Source: Promicromonospora iranensis (lineage in GTDB: Bacteria > Actinomycetota > Actinomycetes > Actinomycetales > Cellulomonadaceae). Taken from it: 64,000 nucleotides of DNA. Numbering within the stretch: position 1 is the stretch's first letter; each line of letters opens with the position of its first letter. Location of the stretch: assembly GCF_028994805.1 (NCBI RefSeq), contig NZ_JAJQQP010000008.1, positions 230,534-294,533 on the forward strand, written 5' to 3'. The notes beneath the pieces were generated by a model. That model worked only from the letters and a program-made list of their open reading frames with translations, was not told the DNA's origin and ran no database searches. Positions 58,301 through 64,000 of this stretch are shown one piece after another. The translations under genes were made by a program, and so were the position numbers.

Positions 58301-59424
58301 GCACCGCGGTGCGGGACCTGGCACGGCTCCTGCCGCGGGTCACGCTGCAGCCCGAGCCCGCGCGGCGGGACCCGCAGCTGACGGCACTGCTGGCCGCGCA
58401 CGGGTACGAGGGCATCATGCGGCCCGCGCCCGTGCCGCGGACCGAGGCGCTCGTGCACTTCTCGCTCGTGGACGGGACGGGGATGCCCGACCCGGTCTCC
58501 GGCACCGTCGAGTCGACGCAGGCCGAGGTGGAGCGGGTGGTCGACCTCGCGATCGAGCACGCGATGACCCGGCCCGAGGAGACCTTCGGCATCGTCACCG
58601 TCACGGCCGCGCACGCCGACCGCATCCGCGAGCGGCTGCTCGCCGAGGTGCGGGCCAACCCCGCGCTCGCACCGTTCTTCGCCGGGTCGCGGCCCGAGCC
58701 GGTGGTGGTCGCCGACGTCACGGGCGTGGCGGGCCTGGCGCGCGACACGATCGTGCTGACGCTCGGCTTCGGGCGGACGCCGCACGGCCGCGTGCTGCAC
58801 CGGTTCGGCGTGCTGGGCGAGGGCGGCGGCGACGCGATGCTGCTCGGCTCGCTGGGCGCGGCACGCAAGCGGCTGCACGTGGTGTCGTGCTTCCCGGCCT
58901 CCGACCTCGACCCGGAGCGGCTGCGCGGGCCGGGGCCGCAGATGCTGGCGAAGGTGCTGTCCTTCGCCGAGGAGCGCTCCGGGCTCGCCGACCAGGTGGA
59001 GATCGGGAACGGGGTGGACGTGGCCCGGTCCGTCGACCGCCTGGTCGTGGACCTGGGGGAGCGGCTGTGGCGCTCGGGCCTCGTGGTCGAGACCGACTAC
59101 GGCCTGCCCGGCGGCGACCGGATCCCGCTCGCGGTGGGGCACCCCGACCTCCCCGGCGAGCTGCTCGTCGCGGTCCTGACCGACGACGCCGCCTACGTGG
59201 CCGAACCCTCCATCCGCGTGCGCGACCGGCAGCTCGCGGAGCAGCTCGAGCGGCTCGGCTGGGTGGTCGCGCAGGTGTGGTCGGCCGCCGCGTTCCTGGA
59301 CCCGGACGCCGAGGCGGAGCGGGTGCGGCGCGTGGTGATGGCCGTCCGCGACGCCCGGGTGGGCGTCTCCGGCGGCGTGCCGCCGGCGGCGGAGCTGGTG
59401 GTCCCGCAGGTGCTGGACGACTGA
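55384..59424 (+). CDS. Large protein resembling a degenerate SF1 helicase fused to a nuclease-like domain
   Basis: A 1346-residue cytoplasmic protein, among the largest in the window. Its layout resembles AAA_11/AAA_12 (Upf1-like) helicases: GDLDPHQRHVVDALATGSHL then VDAPVGSDVAGTL where a Walker A should be (about 397-409), VLYVPGHRRAADALAARLD, a long helical insertion, VILDAVQHV where DEAQ/DEAS is expected (about 939-947), VVVGDPRSASGTA, and a C-terminal TFGIVTVTAAHADRIRERLL / VVVADVTGVAGLARD helicase-2-like half. The last ~110 residues resemble a Vsr/MTES_1575-type nuclease domain (ETDYGLPGGDRIPLAVGHPD, AVLTDDAAY). The GKT of Walker A, the DE of motif II and the nuclease acidic pair all look substituted, so it is predicted to be inactive or atypical. 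Function unknown. Confidence 0.75.
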   Translation: MNAARRQTAAASEISADLSEELSAALNDETVDPATELAASEAPGSTPDGVRDPMTESVARWRAGLVRLAGGSSLADVGLLGEAVIDLSTAHPSGVAQLFAGRPTRLSNLVREAGALPSARRRARAVAARSAEHAQRYGVSPTYLAIGVATWTERPATGGSPNDMEAITRVLGPASAAPAPEQDSADSPADAPALTGSVPIVTLAMPSGRAASPSDDDRDDEPRVVRAPVLLRPVMLTPRSDGEGDYDITLDPTVEINPVVARTLRAHGALIDPAALARATFTLAGFNPSDVLDRVASLGSAVLGEFQLDRRVLVGTFVHPGQVLVDDLDELAPSLGQHEVVSALGGVDSSVTRLGKVELPGPRVGDADPAHERGVGDLDPHQRHVVDALATGSHLFVDAPVGSDVAGTLAAVVAEANASGRSVLYVPGHRRAADALAARLDSLGLGGLLLDIAPVPTWRTSTSRRLLEAMAPVQERIDIDEVARVRDALIGSRAQLAGYIEALHRVRDPWRVSAYDALQALARLTSERPAPATRVRLDPETVLALGAERRAELAADLERVADLGAFTLKSSSSPWFGAHILTDDDARAALARVTRLGEQTLPELRKQIEYVARVTGLVKAATARQWGEQLAMLGGMRGTLDVFQPMVFERTAADMVQATASRRDRAEQGVEMGWLARRRLKRRAREMVRPGVRVPDMHAALVEVQRQREVWQAQCPRGGWPTLPEGLAAVEETYEAVRIDLEALEPVLRSSQAGGGLLDLDLFALVQRLASLAETEDALTPLPERTAVLRRLRKAGLGELVDDLGDRRVETDLVGPELELSWWSSVFEQILATEPDLAGQDGAGLDALAGRFRELDRRHVASLSAPVRAAVRAHLGSAMRDEREDAEALYAELVGGGLSSMRDLVSAHGSTVRRLRPTWVSTPTMVPHLLPAERGADLVILDAVQHVPVEVVVPALARGHQIVVVGDPRSASGTAVRDLARLLPRVTLQPEPARRDPQLTALLAAHGYEGIMRPAPVPRTEALVHFSLVDGTGMPDPVSGTVESTQAEVERVVDLAIEHAMTRPEETFGIVTVTAAHADRIRERLLAEVRANPALAPFFAGSRPEPVVVADVTGVAGLARDTIVLTLGFGRTPHGRVLHRFGVLGEGGGDAMLLGSLGAARKRLHVVSCFPASDLDPERLRGPGPQMLAKVLSFAEERSGLADQVEIGNGVDVARSVDRLVVDLGERLWRSGLVVETDYGLPGGDRIPLAVGHPDLPGELLVAVLTDDAAYVAEPSIRVRDRQLAEQLERLGWVVAQVWSAAAFLDPDAEAERVRRVVMAVRDARVGVSGGVPPAAELVVPQVLDD

Positions 59425-59460
59425 CGGGCCGGGCCGGGCCGGGCTCGGGCTCGGGTGAGG

Positions 59461-59537
59461 TCGGTCGGTTGGTTCAAGATCGGTCGGTTGCTATGAGATC
59501 GGTCGGTTGAATGACCGATCTCATAGCAACCGACCGA
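59461..59537. repeat. 19-bp tandem units plus 25-bp perfect hairpin
   Basis: CGGTCGGTTG recurs every 19 bp at 59462, 59481 and 59500. Arms 59480-59504 and 59513-59537 pair perfectly over 25 bp with an 8-nt loop. It lies about 35 bp downstream of the helicase-like gene and probably serves as its terminator. The module CGGTCGGTTG-4 nt-GAGATCGGTC is shared with the palindrome at 61728-61799. Confidence 0.75.
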
Positions 59538-59634
59538 AGTGAGCTGTTCGCTGTCGCCCGGGCAGACCTGAACGCGCTGGTGGCGTTTGCCACGACGTGA
59601 CCGGACGCGCGCCGCACGGGGTCACAATGGAGGA

Positions 59635-59889
59635 GTGAGCGAGCCTGTGACTCCGCCGACCGGCCCAGCGCGGCCGGCCGACCCCGTAGCGAGCACCGAC
59701 ACCCCGCGACGTCGGGGTCCTCGGCGTGCCGTGCGCCGCGGGACCGAGCGCGAGGCGGTGCTCGGTGTGAGTGCTGACGAGCGCCCGGCCGGCTGGGGCG
59801 AAGGGTCCGACGGCGGCGGTTCGGCCGAGTCCGGCCACGGCTCGAACGACGAACAGCTGCGCCGGGACGTCCCGCCGCACTGGGCCTGA
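59635..59889 (+). CDS. Small conserved-type protein with DVPPHW C-terminus
   Basis: An 84-residue hydrophilic protein, Pro/Arg-rich at the start (DTPRRRGPRRAVRRGTEREA), Gly/Ser/Asp-rich in the middle, ending NDEQLRRDVPPHWA. A DERLRxDxPPHW-type tail recurs in short actinobacterial proteins of unknown function, which is the main support for calling it a gene. The GTG at 59635 directly follows GGAGGA, a spacing that is short; the GTG at 59647 is an alternative with a longer gap. Long hairpins flank it on both sides (59480-59537 and 59914-59983), isolating it as a single-gene unit. Function unknown. Confidence 0.6.
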   Translation: MSEPVTPPTGPARPADPVASTDTPRRRGPRRAVRRGTEREAVLGVSADERPAGWGEGSDGGGSAESGHGSNDEQLRRDVPPHWA

Positions 59890-59913
59890 GGCGCGCCTGG
59901 TCGGCACTACGTC

Positions 59914-59983
59914 GGGTGATCGGTCAAAGGTCAGGTGGTCGGCAGTCCGAGCTGCCGACCACCTGACCTTTGACCGATCACCC
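59914..59983. terminator. 32-bp perfect hairpin
   Basis: Arms 59914-59945 and 59952-59983 are perfectly complementary over 32 bp with a 6-nt loop TCCGAG. It lies 24 bp after the small protein gene and 47 bp from the mscL stop on the other strand, so it may act bidirectionally. No U-tract is present. Confidence 0.75.
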
Positions 59984-60030
59984 GTGATGGGCGCCACCAT
60001 CGCAGCGCGCGCGGGTGCTGGGTTGTTGCG

Positions 60031-60456
60031 TCAGCTGGGCTGGGACGGCGACTGGGCGTCGGACTGGACGCGCAGCAGGTCGCGGATCTCGGTGAGCAGC
60101 ACGACCTCCTCGGCGGCGGCCTCCTCGACGACCTCCTCCGAGGACTTGCGCAGGGCCTTCAGCTTGTTGATCGGCAGCATCACGAAGAAGTAGATCGCGC
60201 CCGCGATCAGCACGAACATGATGAGGCTCTGGATGAACACGCCGATCGGGAACTCGGTGGACGTGCCCTGCCAGTTGGGGACGCTGAAAGCGATGCCGGT
60301 GAAGTCGGGTGCGCCGACCAGCCAGCCGATGAGCGGCATGATGAAGCCGTCGACGAGGCCCTGGATGACCCCGGAGAAGGCCGCGCCGATCACGACGGCG
60401 ACCGCGAGGTCCAGCACGTTGCCGCGCATGACGAAGTCCTTGAAACCCTGAAGCAT
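60031..60456 (-). CDS. mscL: Large-conductance mechanosensitive channel MscL
   Basis: A 141-residue osmotic-release channel subunit (homopentamer). It begins MLQGFKDFVMRGNVLDLAVA, the conserved N-terminal helix plus TM1 (VVIGAAFSGVIQGLVDGFIM, then PLIGWL), has a periplasmic loop of ~35 residues, TM2 (FIQSLIMFVLIAGAIYFFVM) and the cytoplasmic helix LLTEIRDLLRVQ. The ATG at 60456 follows AGCAGGGGA; the upstream ATG at 60489 has no such site. It is downstream of the SAF protein and FmdB genes, a common actinobacterial cluster. Confidence 0.97.
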   Translation of the reverse strand: MLQGFKDFVMRGNVLDLAVAVVIGAAFSGVIQGLVDGFIMPLIGWLVGAPDFTGIAFSVPNWQGTSTEFPIGVFIQSLIMFVLIAGAIYFFVMLPINKLKALRKSSEEVVEEAAAEEVVLLTEIRDLLRVQSDAQSPSQPS

Positions 60457-60622
60457 GTGTGTCCCCTGCTGTTGTTCACGTGTGGTCACGGGCCGCCGGG
60501 ACCGGCCCGGTCAAGGATTCTGCGGTTCGTTCGCAGCTTTCGCACCTTGAACGGACATTCTGCCGAATTACGGCACTGTTTGCCCTGCTATGCCCGTGTG
60601 CCGGCCTCCGCGGCGAACCGTC

Positions 60623-61525
60623 CTACGGTACGAGCACCGCCGTCACCGAGCCCCAGCCCGAGACCGCAGACAGCTCCGGGGCGTCCTCCGGTGTCACGGC
60701 GACGAGCGTGACAGGTCGGTCGCCGTCCGACGCCGGGCCGAGCAGGCCGCCCGCTGCCTCCGGCGTGCGCCGAGCGGGTACCGGCAGCACCAGCGCACCG
60801 CGGGCGAGGTACTGGGGTGCCCCGGTCGGGTCACCGCCCGACGTCGTCCCGGCCAGCAGGTCCACGCGGTCGCCGGGGCGCAGGAGGGCCGCGACGGCGT
60901 CGTCGGACAGGCGGACCGGCACCACGACGGTGCCGGCCGGGGCGGCGGCGGAGACGCCGTCGTCGGAGACGAGGGTCGCGTGCAGCGGTGCGCCGGCAGG
61001 CAGCCCGACGACCGTCGAGCGGCCCAGCAGTCCGCGCAGGCCGTGCATCGCGCCGGGCGGGGCGAGGTCGGCGGCGACGGCGCGCACGACGACGTCGTCC
61101 CGGGTCAGCTCGGTACCGGCCGCGACGGGGCGGGCGGTGACGGCGACGTCGATGGTCGGCGGGGGCGGTGGGCGCAGGAGGTGGACCGTCAGTGCGACCG
61201 CGAGACCGAGCACGGCGGCCGCCAGTGCGAAGCGCCAGCGCCACACGATGCGCCGCACACGCCGGAACGCCGCCGAACGGGGCCGAGGTGCACGTGGCTG
61301 ATCCGGACGGGACGGCACTGGACCGGACCGACCTGGACCGGACCGACCTGGACCTGACCGACCTGGACGAGGGCCGCCCGGGCGGGTCAGCAGGCTGCTG
61401 ATTCCCCTGGACCGGTCGGAGGGCGGAGGGGTCCCGCCGGCCCGGTCCCACGGCGTGCGCGGCGCTGTGCCGGACGGCGAGTCGTGGTGCGCGGCCGGTT
61501 CGGCGATCGTGTCGAGAAGTCCCAT
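60623..61525 (-). CDS. SAF-domain membrane protein (CpaB/RcpC-like)
   Basis: A 300-residue protein. A polar N-terminal ~100 residues include GRSGP repeats encoded by 15-bp DNA units near 61315-61375, then a basic stretch (FRRVRRIVWRWR), one membrane helix (FALAAAVLGLAVALTVHLL) and an exported SAF domain beginning IDVAVTARPVAAGTEL, TRDDVVVRAV, with ASA-like VVVPVRLSDDAVAALLRPGD. SAF proteins assist Flp pilus assembly, but no tad genes are nearby; in many actinobacteria a SAF protein simply sits between fmdB and mscL. The ATG at 61525 is the only good start after the palindrome. Its role is unknown. Confidence 0.82.
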   Translation of the reverse strand: MGLLDTIAEPAAHHDSPSGTAPRTPWDRAGGTPPPSDRSRGISSLLTRPGGPRPGRSGPGRSGPGRSGPVPSRPDQPRAPRPRSAAFRRVRRIVWRWRFALAAAVLGLAVALTVHLLRPPPPPTIDVAVTARPVAAGTELTRDDVVVRAVAADLAPPGAMHGLRGLLGRSTVVGLPAGAPLHATLVSDDGVSAAAPAGTVVVPVRLSDDAVAALLRPGDRVDLLAGTTSGGDPTGAPQYLARGALVLPVPARRTPEAAGGLLGPASDGDRPVTLVAVTPEDAPELSAVSGWGSVTAVLVP

Positions 61526-61727
61526 GCCGGTGACGTTATGGGCCAGGGGAGGGGGCGAGGCGCCGTCGTCGGGCAGCCTGTGCACGAGGTGGGGAGAACG
61601 CCACCTGTGGTCGTGCTCGCACCGTTGGCGGCCCGGTGAGCGGGTCCGCACGACAGGCCAGACGATTCCGGCGGGGCCGGGGTGACCGGGCGTGGCTCCG
61701 TGAGTTGGGTCCGCTGCCTCGGCTGTT

Positions 61728-61799
61728 CGTGACTTCGGTCGGTTGATCTGAGATCGGTCCGTCGACGGACCGATCTCAGATCAACCGACCGAAGTCACG
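61728..61799. repeat. 72-bp perfect spacerless palindrome
   Basis: Bases 61728-61763 are the exact reverse complement of 61764-61799, centred on GTCGAC with no loop. It lies in the 322-bp gap 61526-61847, about 48 bp after the fmdB stop, so on the minus strand it follows fmdB and precedes the SAF gene. No other feature is evident in that gap. It contains CGGTCGGTTG-4 nt-GAGATCGGTC, shared with the hairpin at 59480. Confidence 0.85.
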
Positions 61800-61847
61800 G
61801 CGTCCCAGCAGCAACCGACCGATCTCCGCCGCCCGCAGCCGGTCGGG

Positions 61848-62216
61848 TCAGGCCGAGGCGGCTGTCGCGGCGCTCGGCCCGCTCGACGACGAACCGGAGG
61901 ACCCGGAAGAGCTCGAAGAGCCCGACGAGGAGGATCCGGAGCTGTCCGAGGACGAGCCGCTGGACGAGCTCGAGGACGACGAGCCCGAGCCCGAGGAGGA
62001 CTCCGACGTGCCCGGCTTCACGGTGCTGGTCGTGGACGTGCTGCGCGAGTCCGTGCGGTAGAAACCGGAACCCTTGAAGGTGACGCCCACAGAGCTGAAC
62101 ACCTTTCGCAGCTTGCCCTGGCACTCGGGGCAGAGGGTCAGCGACTCGTCGCTGAACTCCTGGTGGATGTCGAACGCGTGGCCGCAGTCGGCACACCGGT
62201 ACGCGTAGGTGGGCAC
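61848..62216 (-). CDS. FmdB-family zinc-ribbon protein with poly-serine tail
   Basis: A 122-residue protein. From the GTG at 62216 (AGAGGAG with 6-nt spacing) it begins MPTYAYRCADCGHAFDIHQE; C-x2-C pairs CADC and CPEC form the zinc ribbon, followed by LRKVFSSVGVTFKGSGFYRT, the usual FmdB core. Instead of a short polar tail it has about 60 residues dominated by Ser with Gly, ending GPSAATAASA. FmdB proteins are suspected regulators, but the function is not settled. It is the first gene of the fmdB-SAF-mscL series. Confidence 0.9.
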   Translation of the reverse strand: MPTYAYRCADCGHAFDIHQEFSDESLTLCPECQGKLRKVFSSVGVTFKGSGFYRTDSRSTSTTSTVKPGTSESSSGSGSSSSSSSSGSSSDSSGSSSSGSSSSSGSSGSSSSGPSAATAASA

Positions 62217-62388
62217 GTGCACTCCTCTTGGACGTCAGGCCGGGCGGGGCGTCGCGCGCCTGCTGGAACCGGCTCTGGCACTCGGGGTTTCCGAGTGCCA
62301 ATAGTAACGGTCGAGCGGCGGGGGATAGTCCCAGGATCTCCCGAGCGTGTTCACTCGAGTGCGTTCACTCAAGCACAGGGGCGGGCGG

Positions 62389-62394
62389 TAGTCT
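62389..62394 (+). promoter_or_regulatory. Leaderless -10 box (TAGTCT) of the penicillin acylase gene
   Basis: TAGTCT ends 7 nt before the GTG at 62402 and no Shine-Dalgarno is visible. Confidence 0.45.
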
Positions 62395-62401
62395 CCACTG
62401 C

Positions 62402-64000
62402 GTGTCCGCGACCACTTCCGCCGAGCCCGTAGAGCCCGCCGAAACAGCCACCTCCGACGGTGCGCGACCCACCAAGCCACGTCGAACCCGTACCACTCGT
62501 GTCCGCCAGTTCATGGTCGGCACCGCAGTCGTCCTGGTGCTCATCCTGGTCGCACTGACGACCTTCGGCTGGCTGACGGCGCGCCGTCCGCTCCCGGAGC
62601 ACTCCGGGGAGGTGCAGGTCGAGGGACTGAGCTCGGACGTGCGCGTCAGCCGCGACGCCCAGGGCGTCCCCCAGATCTACGCGGACTCGGCCGAGGACCT
62701 CTTCCGCGCGCAGGGCTTCGTGCACGCGCAGGACCGCTTCTTCGAGATGGACTACCGCCGGCACGTGACCGCGGGTCGCATGGCCGAGCTCGTGGGCAAC
62801 AACGCGGACGCGATCCAGGCCGACATGGTCATCCGTACGTTCGGCTGGCGGCACGTCGCGGAGGAAGAGTTCAACATGCTCGACGACGCGACGCGGCAGT
62901 ACCTCCAGGCGTACGCGGACGGGGTCAACGCCTACCTCGCGAACCGCAGCCCCGCCGAGACGGCTGTCGAGTACACGGTGCTCGACGTCAGCGTCGAGGT
63001 GAACGAGCCGGAGCCGTGGGACCCGATCGACTCGCTCGCCTGGCTCAAGGCCATGGCATGGGACCTGCGCGGCAACTACCAGGACGAGCTCGACCGGGCC
63101 CTCGCCTACAGCACGATCGGCGACGCGTCGCGCGTCGCCGAGCTCTTCCCCGCGTACTCGGGCACGGGCAACGCCCCGATCCTCGACCCCGCCGAGGCGG
63201 GTGTCCCCCAGGCGACGCAGCAGAGCCAGGCGGCCCAGACGTCGTCGGACGCCGAGGACGTGTACGGCAGCCCTGACCTCGCCAAGGCCCTGGACTCGGC
63301 GCAGCGGGCGCTGGACGCGGTGCCGGTGCAGATCGCACGGGGCGAGGGCACCGGGTCGAACTCGTGGGCGGTGTCGGGCAAGTACACGGAGTCGGGCAAG
63401 CCGCTGCTCGCGAACGACCCGCACCTCGACCTCGCCGCCCCGGGCATCTGGGCGCAGGTGGGCCTGCACTGCAACGAGGTGGGCCCGGAGTGCCCGTTCG
63501 ACGTCTCCGGATTCTCCTTCTCCGGCTTCCCCGGTGTGATCATCGGGCACAACGCGGACATCTCGTGGGGCCTGACGAACATGGGCGCCGACGTCACCGA
63601 CTTCTTCATCGAGCGGGTCCGCAACGACACGTACCTGCGCGGGGCGGACAAGTGGGTCCCGATGGAGAAGGAGACGGAGGTCATCCGGGTCGACGGCGGC
63701 AGCCCGGTCGACCTGGAGGTCCGGCGGACCGTGCACGGCCCGATCGTCTCGTCCGTCATGGACGAGGCGACGATGGAAGCGGTGCGCAACTCGCCCACCG
63801 AGACCGGCACGGAGCTGGGCCAGTACGAGATCTCGCTGCAGTGGACCGCCCTCGAGCCCGGCCGCACGGCCGACGCCGTGTTCGAGATGAACCGTGCGAG
63901 GACACCGGAGGACATGAAGGCGGCCGCCGCCAAGTTCGAGGTCCCGTCGCAGAACATCGTCTTCGCCACCACCGACGGGCAGATCGGCTACCAGGCCCCG
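62402..64000 (+). CDS. Penicillin acylase family protein (Ntn hydrolase), N-terminal part
   Basis: 533 codons are present and the frame is open to the window end. A polar, basic N-terminus (KPRRTRTTRVRQF) precedes one membrane helix (about 36-57), so the enzyme is exported and anchored or processed. The alpha-chain region has GVPQIYADSAEDLFRAQGFV, HAQDRFFEMDYRRHVTAGRM and EPEPWDPIDSLAWLKAMAWD. The self-cleavage site is GTGSNSWAVSG with Ser319 as the N-terminal nucleophile of the beta chain; LLANDPHLDLAAPGIW and FSGFPGVIIGHNADISWGLT follow. The family hydrolyses amides such as acyl-homoserine lactones or beta-lactam side chains; substrate unknown. A complete protein would be about 800-900 residues. 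Confidence 0.93.
   Translation, partial: MSATTSAEPVEPAETATSDGARPTKPRRTRTTRVRQFMVGTAVVLVLILVALTTFGWLTARRPLPEHSGEVQVEGLSSDVRVSRDAQGVPQIYADSAEDLFRAQGFVHAQDRFFEMDYRRHVTAGRMAELVGNNADAIQADMVIRTFGWRHVAEEEFNMLDDATRQYLQAYADGVNAYLANRSPAETAVEYTVLDVSVEVNEPEPWDPIDSLAWLKAMAWDLRGNYQDELDRALAYSTIGDASRVAELFPAYSGTGNAPILDPAEAGVPQATQQSQAAQTSSDAEDVYGSPDLAKALDSAQRALDAVPVQIARGEGTGSNSWAVSGKYTESGKPLLANDPHLDLAAPGIWAQVGLHCNEVGPECPFDVSGFSFSGFPGVIIGHNADISWGLTNMGADVTDFFIERVRNDTYLRGADKWVPMEKETEVIRVDGGSPVDLEVRRTVHGPIVSSVMDEATMEAVRNSPTETGTELGQYEISLQWTALEPGRTADAVFEMNRARTPEDMKAAAAKFEVPSQNIVFATTDGQIGYQAP

Noticed and set aside
56281-59142. 953-residue minus-strand frame opposite the helicase-like gene
   Set aside because: Composition is His/Arg/Gly-rich low complexity and shows no family; the plus-strand frame has consistent domain architecture.
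59771-60193. 140-codon plus-strand frame across the 32-bp hairpin into the mscL region
   Set aside because: It would translate both hairpin arms and antisense mscL; no ribosome site and no family resemblance.
60560-60574. Short TGCCG/CGGCA hairpin between the SAF and mscL genes as a terminator
   Set aside because: Only 5 bp with no U-run in the transcribed (minus) direction; too weak to call.

Overview
The window is very GC-rich, densely coded on both strands, with many GTG/TTG starts, ATGA/GTGA stop-start overlaps, TANNNT -10 boxes lying 6-8 nt before start codons, an IdeR-type regulator, a mycobacterial-type SerC and a c-di-AMP riboswitch ahead of an NlpC/P60 gene. This points to a high-GC actinobacterium, most likely Micrococcales near Promicromonosporaceae/Cellulomonadaceae (inference; no rRNA is present). 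Both ends cut through genes: a flippase at the left and a penicillin acylase at the right.

Region 1 (1-18065) is an exopolysaccharide locus: flippase, two GT4 and one GT2 glycosyltransferases, an O-acetyltransferase, a fused Wzz/tyrosine-kinase chain-length regulator, a Wzy-like membrane protein, two coupled sulfotransferases, two acyltransferase-3/SGNH proteins, a Tat-exported PL8 polysaccharide lyase and two tandem CAP-domain lipoproteins. Together they suggest an acylated, possibly sulfated polymer with its own lyase. Region 2 (18085-26598) holds housekeeping and regulatory genes: purine permease, MarR-MFS operon, MHYT sensor, serC, an IdeR-like repressor, the riboswitch-NlpC/P60 unit and a two-domain Usp. 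Region 3 (26681-34695) has two aminotransferases, EcsC-like and OsmC proteins, thyA-folA, a small broken membrane gene and a beta-lactamase-fold serine hydrolase.

Region 4 (34789-38888) is a xylose module: xylA-xylB transcribed divergently from a ROK repressor, with overlapping promoters. Region 5 (39045-44850) combines a BCCT carrier, a GntR/FCD regulator and an Ehu-like ABC importer, probably compatible-solute uptake. A tRNA-Arg(CCT) follows, then a complete Opp/Dpp-type ABC operon (45282-51044). Region 6 (51094-64000) carries an L,D-transpeptidase, a four-TM protein with pentapeptide repeats and a C-terminal HTH, an MFS exporter, a structured noncoding RNA candidate resembling 6C RNA, a 1346-residue protein resembling a catalytically degenerate SF1 helicase/nuclease, a small DVPPHW-tail protein, mscL, a SAF-domain protein, an FmdB zinc ribbon and a penicillin acylase.

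The most unusual signal is a dispersed 89-bp repeat present three times (15790, 34791 reverse, 48051). Every copy begins exactly at the TGA stop codon of the upstream gene, in the sense direction, and in each copy an overlapping frame runs open for 30 codons to a second TGA exactly 89 nt later. In the opp operon it looks like an insertion flanked by a 13-bp direct repeat. A second signal is a set of very long, perfect hairpins between genes (21-36 bp arms, including a 72-bp spacerless palindrome), two of which share the same sequence modules.
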